Source: CADEDV01 sp964596345
Lineage (GTDB): Bacteria > Bacteroidota > Bacteroidia > Chitinophagales > Chitinophagaceae
Length of the DNA stretch: 64,000 bases
Direction of reading: 5' to 3'
Assembly (NCBI GenBank): GCA_964596345.1
Contig: CAZQSZ010000005.1
Span: forward strand, 62,001-126,000
In this document: in pieces, positions 60,077 through 64,000 of the stretch
How the letters are laid out: each line of letters starts with the position of its first letter
Position numbering within the stretch: the first letter of the stretch is position 1
The notes under the pieces: generated by a model
Seen by the model: only the letters and a program-made list of their open reading frames with translations
What the model was told of the DNA's origin: nothing
Databases searched by the model: none
Translations under genes and position numbers: made by a program

Positions 60077-62068
60077 ATGATTCATTTTGATCTGCCGAAA
60101 GAAAAATCATCCATATTGAAGGTGATCGGCGTTGGGGGCGGGGGTGGAAATGCGGTGAACCATATGTTCAGCCAGCAGATTGATGGTGTCAATTTCATTA
60201 TCTGCAATACCGATGCACAGGCGTTGGCCAATAGTGGCATTCCCAACCGGGTACAGCTGGGGCCACACCTTACCCAGGGTTTGGGTGCAGGGGCTAATCC
60301 TGATATCGGCCGCCAGGCTACAGAAGAATCTCTGGAAGAGATCAAACGGATCCTGGAAGTAAATACCAAGATGGCTTTTATCACAGCCGGGATGGGCGGT
60401 GGTACAGGAACAGGTGGTGCTCCCATCATTGCAAAAATTTGTAAAGACCTCGGGATACTAACTGTGGGTATCGTTACCACGCCATTTGCTTACGAAGGAA
60501 AAAAACGCCAGCAACAGGCAGAGGAAGGTATCAAGATATTGAAAGGCTATGTTGACACTTTGCTGGTGATCAGCAATGATAAACTGCGGCACCAGTTCGG
60601 CAACCTGAAAATGCGGGAAGCCTTTGAGAAAGCAGATAATGTACTGGCAACAGCGGCCAAATGTATCACGGATGTGATCAACAGCACCGGCCAGATCAAT
60701 GTTGACTTTGCCGATGTATGCACCGTGATGAGAAACGGAGGTGTTGCCATCCTTGGAAATGCGGAAGCAGCTGGCGAGAACCGTGCACAAAAAGCAATCG
60801 AAGAAGCCCTGAACTCTCCATTGCTAAACGATAATGATATTCATGGTGCCAAGTGGATACTTATTAATATCAACTCGGCGGAAGGGGAACATGAGTTTAC
60901 CATGGATGAAGTGGAAGTGATCCAGAATTATTTACTGAGCCAGGCCGGAGAAGGTACTGATGTGATCCTCGGTATGGGCTATGATAATACACTCGGCAAT
61001 AAACTGGGTATTACACTGATTGCAACGGGTTTTGAACATAAAGATCCGTTTGCAAAGGCAGAACCCAAGAAAGAAGAGCCAAAGAAAGAAGAGAAAATAG
61101 TGATGGTGCTGGGGAAAACAGAAGATGCACCGATCCCTGTCAAGGCGATAGTAAAGGAGGAGGTAAAACCTGTTGTGGAAGAAAAGCCTGCTATTGTGGA
61201 AGCAGCTCCGGTAAAGGAAGACCTGCTGGCTCCCAAACTGGTAGAAGAATTTCCGTTACTCGAATCACCCATGCCATCTGTGAGTGATATGGCTGCTGTT
61301 CCCTCTTCTTATATTAAGGAGCAGGAACCCATTATGGAGCGGTTTGAATTGCAGTTGGAAGAAAAAATACTTAGTAATACTACGGTAAATACCAGCAGTA
61401 CAACTACTGTTGACAAAATGTTAACGACAGTAGAATCTGAAAGTATAAATTCGACAACTCAAGCGCAAACCTTATCTCCCTTTTTTACGAACGAAGAAGA
61501 AAAAAATGCTGAGCTGCAGCTGAGCATTAAAGATAGTACTAGTACAACCAGCCCGTTGCCTGCAGCTGCGGGAGGTTATTTGGCCAGACCATCCAATATC
61601 TACGCAGAATCAAAAGCAGAGGTATCCACCTCAATGCCTTCTGCCGAAGAGCCGGTCCCTTCATATAAGACTGCCAGTAACGAAGAGGAAGAACTCCTTG
61701 AGTTGCAAATGCAGATCGTTGAACGGGATGACATTCCTGCGGCGGATGTGCCTATGGCCTATCAAGCTCAACCACCTTTAGCCACCCAAGTTGAGGATCC
61801 GGCGATGCTGGACGAAACAGAGGAGCAAAAACGTAGGGCAGCAGAACGTTTACAGAAATTACGTAATCTGTCATTCAACGTTAATGCAAACGACCCGAAT
61901 AATGAGTTTGAAACCGTGCCGGCTTACATCCGCCGCAACATGGAATTATACAACAATAATTCCCAGGTAGAGAACTTCTACAGCAATTACGAGGTCAAAA
62001 CCGACCACAACAATCAAGCACAAATAAGTACGATCAATACCTTCTTAGACGGGAAGAAACCCGATTAA
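60077..62068 (+). CDS. ftsZ: Division GTPase FtsZ with long C-terminal extension
   Basis: Tubulin homologue of 663 aa that forms the Z-ring. The GTPase core (about 1-320) has VIGVGGGGGNAVNHM, the signature GGGTGTG at residues 107-113 and the T7 loop NVDFADVCTVM. After residue 330 comes an unusually long, low-complexity linker rich in Glu, Lys, Pro, Ser and Thr (KKEEPKKEE). The conserved C-terminal peptide is at residues 615-621 (PAYIRRN), followed by 43 more residues ending FLDGKKPD. The peptide binds FtsA and other partners. A terminator follows. Confidence 0.97.
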   Translation: MIHFDLPKEKSSILKVIGVGGGGGNAVNHMFSQQIDGVNFIICNTDAQALANSGIPNRVQLGPHLTQGLGAGANPDIGRQATEESLEEIKRILEVNTKMAFITAGMGGGTGTGGAPIIAKICKDLGILTVGIVTTPFAYEGKKRQQQAEEGIKILKGYVDTLLVISNDKLRHQFGNLKMREAFEKADNVLATAAKCITDVINSTGQINVDFADVCTVMRNGGVAILGNAEAAGENRAQKAIEEALNSPLLNDNDIHGAKWILININSAEGEHEFTMDEVEVIQNYLLSQAGEGTDVILGMGYDNTLGNKLGITLIATGFEHKDPFAKAEPKKEEPKKEEKIVMVLGKTEDAPIPVKAIVKEEVKPVVEEKPAIVEAAPVKEDLLAPKLVEEFPLLESPMPSVSDMAAVPSSYIKEQEPIMERFELQLEEKILSNTTVNTSSTTTVDKMLTTVESESINSTTQAQTLSPFFTNEEEKNAELQLSIKDSTSTTSPLPAAAGGYLARPSNIYAESKAEVSTSMPSAEEPVPSYKTASNEEEELLELQMQIVERDDIPAADVPMAYQAQPPLATQVEDPAMLDETEEQKRRAAERLQKLRNLSFNVNANDPNNEFETVPAYIRRNMELYNNNSQVENFYSNYEVKTDHNNQAQISTINTFLDGKKPD

Positions 62069-62117
62069 TGATTTCGTTCCGATGAAGCCACTACAATAGC
62101 TAGTGTTTTTAGTTGTT

Positions 62118-62145
62118 CCCCCTGATTTTTATCAGGGGGTTTTAT
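62118..62145 (+). terminator. Terminator at the end of the dcw cluster
   Basis: Arms CCCCCTGAT (62118-62126) and ATCAGGGGG (62131-62139), TTTT loop, followed by TTTTATT. It lies 49 bp after ftsZ and probably also insulates the convergent ABC genes. Confidence 0.85.
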
Positions 62146-62229
62146 TCAGATCTATTACTATCATAAAACCAGTAAAGGGAAAGCCAGCAAGTAATGACTG
62201 GCTATAATAGTTATTGAGAAATCCATTTT

Positions 62230-63018
62230 CTACAGATCATCATACTTATACTTTCTTACTGCCAGGTAAACATACAACCCGGCAAAGGCAATTGCTGAAC
62301 CCAGCATAATCAATTTATCAGGTTTATTACCAAATATTCCATCCATGCCCGGAAAAGAGATCAGCGAATCAGACACCTGCAGGGGGAGGAAGTGTTGTAA
62401 TCCAGGAAATATTTTCCAGAATAACCACATGAAAATAAACTCCAGTAATAAACCATAGATGAAATATACAATGATGGCTACGCCACTACGCCGTAAAATG
62501 GTGGCGAGTAGCAGGGCGAACATGAGGTATACAAAAGTTTGTACAAATGTATACCCCAGTGTTTCTAAACCGGCAATGATTGAGAAATGAGTACTGGTGA
62601 CGTTGCACATGATTGCTGTGGCAATAATATTCATGACCGTCACGACTATGGAAATACAGGTAATCAAACCGATCTTGGTATAAATAAATGTTTCCCGTTT
62701 CCAGCCATCAATAATATTTTGGCGGTGTGTTTTAAAATTAACCTCGTTAATAAAAAGATTAATGATTACCATACCCGGCAAATACAATAAAAAACTGGTG
62801 GAGAAGCAGACGGTTGTCCAGATGGTATCCTCCGAGAAAAGTTTAAAGATATCATCGCTCATGCCACCGGTCACCCGGCTCATCATTTGAGTATAGATCT
62901 TATAGAAAATATAGATGATGATTAATATACCCAGCATATACAACACCGAGAATACCTGGAATACCCGGTAGTTTTTGATCTTCATCCATTCGATTTGCAA
63001 ATTCCTGAACATATACAA
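62230..63018 (-). CDS. ABC transporter permease
   Basis: Membrane protein of 262 aa with about six helices: VFQVFSVLYMLGILIIIYIFYKIY, TVCFSTSFLLYLPGMVIINLFI, LITCISIVVTVMNIIATAIM, TFVQTFVYLMFALLLATIL, GVAIIVYFIYGLLLEFIFMWLF and LIMLGSAIAFAGLYVYLAV. The pattern and the adjacent ATPase 23 bp upstream define an ABC-2-type exporter. Substrate unknown; drug, bacteriocin or lipid export are all possible. Confidence 0.85.
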   Translation of the reverse strand: MYMFRNLQIEWMKIKNYRVFQVFSVLYMLGILIIIYIFYKIYTQMMSRVTGGMSDDIFKLFSEDTIWTTVCFSTSFLLYLPGMVIINLFINEVNFKTHRQNIIDGWKRETFIYTKIGLITCISIVVTVMNIIATAIMCNVTSTHFSIIAGLETLGYTFVQTFVYLMFALLLATILRRSGVAIIVYFIYGLLLEFIFMWLFWKIFPGLQHFLPLQVSDSLISFPGMDGIFGNKPDKLIMLGSAIAFAGLYVYLAVRKYKYDDL

Positions 63019-63041
63019 TAGGTTTTTAGTAGTAGTTAGAA

Positions 63042-63977
63042 TTAACGGTCGCTTTTTCCACCTGTGATTTCTAAAAATCTTGTTTCCAGTGATTTTTTCT
63101 TCAGCATCAGCTGGCTGAGGACAATTCCTTTTTCAAAACAATATTTATTGATGGCGGCTGTGGTTATGGTATCTTCCGCTTCCACCGTTATTGTTTTTTC
63201 ATTTGTATACACATGCACAATACCCGGCATTTGCCGTAATGATTCTTCCAGAGCAGGTAAGTATTCTGCAGCCAGCTCTATTTCAGCTGTAGCCACCGAC
63301 TGACTGCTACCAGACGAAGATGCATTCAATACATCATGTACACTCCCTACGGTTTTCAGATCGCCTTTCTGGATGATGGCCACATGGGTACAAACCTTCT
63401 CCACTTCATCCAGGATATGGCTGGCCATGATGATCGTTTTTCCCTCCCGGTTCAGTTGCCTGATCAACTCCCTGATCTCGGCGATACCTGCCGGGTCCAG
63501 TCCATTGGTAGGCTCATCAAAAACGAGGATATCCGGATTGCCTAATAAAGTAGAAGCAATGGCCAGGCGCTGTTTCATACCTAATGAGTAGGTACTGAAT
63601 TTTGAATCTTTACGTTGCGAAAGATTTACTTTCTCCAGAACTTTAGGTATATCATCGTATCCTTTTTCTTTAATGGCGGCAGCTATCTTCAGGTTTTTTT
63701 CCCCGCTCAGGTAATGATAAAAATTGGGAGTTTCCAGTAAAGTACCGATCTGTTTGCGCATTTCATTACTGCTGCCGGGCTGTCCATTCCAGAGAAAAGA
63801 GCCGGCATTGGCTTTTAAGATATCCATGACGATTCCCAGCAAGGTGGTCTTACCACTTCCGTTGGGCCCAAGGATACCAAAGACACTCCCTTTCGGTACT
63901 TCGAAAGAAATATCATTCAGGGCACGGACAGGGCCATAGGATTTACTGATGTGCTGAATGGAGAGAACTGAACTCAT
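63042..63977 (-). CDS. ABC transporter ATP-binding protein
   Basis: ATPase of 311 aa partnering the permease at 62230. Walker A GPNGSGKTTLLG near residue 39, signature YSLGMKQRLAIAS, Walker B ILVFDEPTNGLDP, H-loop ASHILDEVEK. The C-terminal 90 residues resemble the regulatory extension found in ABC-2 exporter ATPases (CcmA/NatA type). Start ATG at 63977. It is the first gene of a minus-strand pair lying 162 bp from the convergent ftsZ. Confidence 0.93.
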   Translation of the reverse strand: MSSVLSIQHISKSYGPVRALNDISFEVPKGSVFGILGPNGSGKTTLLGIVMDILKANAGSFLWNGQPGSSNEMRKQIGTLLETPNFYHYLSGEKNLKIAAAIKEKGYDDIPKVLEKVNLSQRKDSKFSTYSLGMKQRLAIASTLLGNPDILVFDEPTNGLDPAGIAEIRELIRQLNREGKTIIMASHILDEVEKVCTHVAIIQKGDLKTVGSVHDVLNASSSGSSQSVATAEIELAAEYLPALEESLRQMPGIVHVYTNEKTITVEAEDTITTAAINKYCFEKGIVLSQLMLKKKSLETRFLEITGGKSDR

Positions 63978-64000
63978 AGTAAAAAAATTGATTACCCGAT

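Noticed and set aside
1..64000. tRNA, rRNA, CRISPR arrays, insertion sequences, prophage
   Set aside because: None recognised when scanning the intergenic regions; gaps over 300 bp are only those at 30011-30349 and 37200-37540 and hold no such element.

Overview
The window looks like chromosomal core DNA from a member of the Bacteroidota, most likely class Chitinophagia (family Chitinophagaceae is my inference). The signs are: a dcw cluster with an FtsL-like protein, a PASTA-tailed FtsI and no murB or ddl; a two-gene atpD-atpC unit with a very short epsilon subunit; PorT and a cargo protein of the type IX secretion system (T9SS); DUF3857 and DUF4197 proteins; and several copies of the Bacteroidota -7 promoter box TAnnTTTG. 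I saw no tRNA, rRNA, CRISPR array, insertion sequence or prophage. About 57 protein genes are supported, packed on both strands.

Layout. 1-5454 (minus): dihydroorotase, a MutS-like ATPase, an M1 aminopeptidase, a membrane/lipocalin-like protein and the 5' end of a YifB/ComM gene cut by the window edge. 5486-11082: a Wzi/RemB-like outer-membrane barrel, PorT behind UbiE, the EngB GTPase, two small proteins and a YkuK-type RNase H-like protein. 11174-18073 (minus): a T9SS-sorted metzincin with a small secreted partner, a CoA-binding protein, an epimerase/membrane-protein pair behind a GbsR-type regulator, and a flotillin/NfeD-like pair. 18203-28928: a phosphoesterase/beta-propeller fusion, then PDH E2, DnaX, a GNAT-like protein, an ECF42-type sigma factor with its YciI/DGPF partner, and an MsbA-like exporter. 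28952-32921: two paralogous GT4 glycosyltransferases facing away from each other, followed by two SAM-methyltransferase-like genes. 33032-37199: two DUF3857 exported proteins. 37541-44965: atpDC, a small barrel, a DUF4197 lipoprotein, YqgE, an orphan histidine kinase, queA and a small membrane-anchored protein. 45216-62068: the dcw cluster mraZ-rsmH-ftsL-ftsI-murE-mraY-murD-ftsW-murG-murC-ftsQ-ftsA-ftsZ. 62230-63977 (minus): a two-gene ABC transporter.

The dcw cluster supplies the cytoplasmic and lipid-linked steps of peptidoglycan synthesis plus the divisome. MurE carries the DNPR motif of meso-diaminopimelate-adding enzymes. Upstream of mraZ there are three GTG-centred repeats exactly 10 bp apart that overlap the likely promoter, which fits MraZ autoregulation. 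PorT and the sorted protease tie the left half to T9SS. The GT/methyltransferase/MsbA block is the most accessory-looking region and may build or export a surface glycan.

There is no clearly undescribed multi-gene system. The observations I consider most worth follow-up are the MraZ-box array, a candidate ECF42 promoter (TGTCCA-N17-CGTC) before the YciI-sigma operon, an in-frame palindromic repeat inside dihydroorotase, the active/degenerate transglutaminase pair, and the divergent glycosyltransferase pair. All family calls come from reading motifs by eye; no database search was run.
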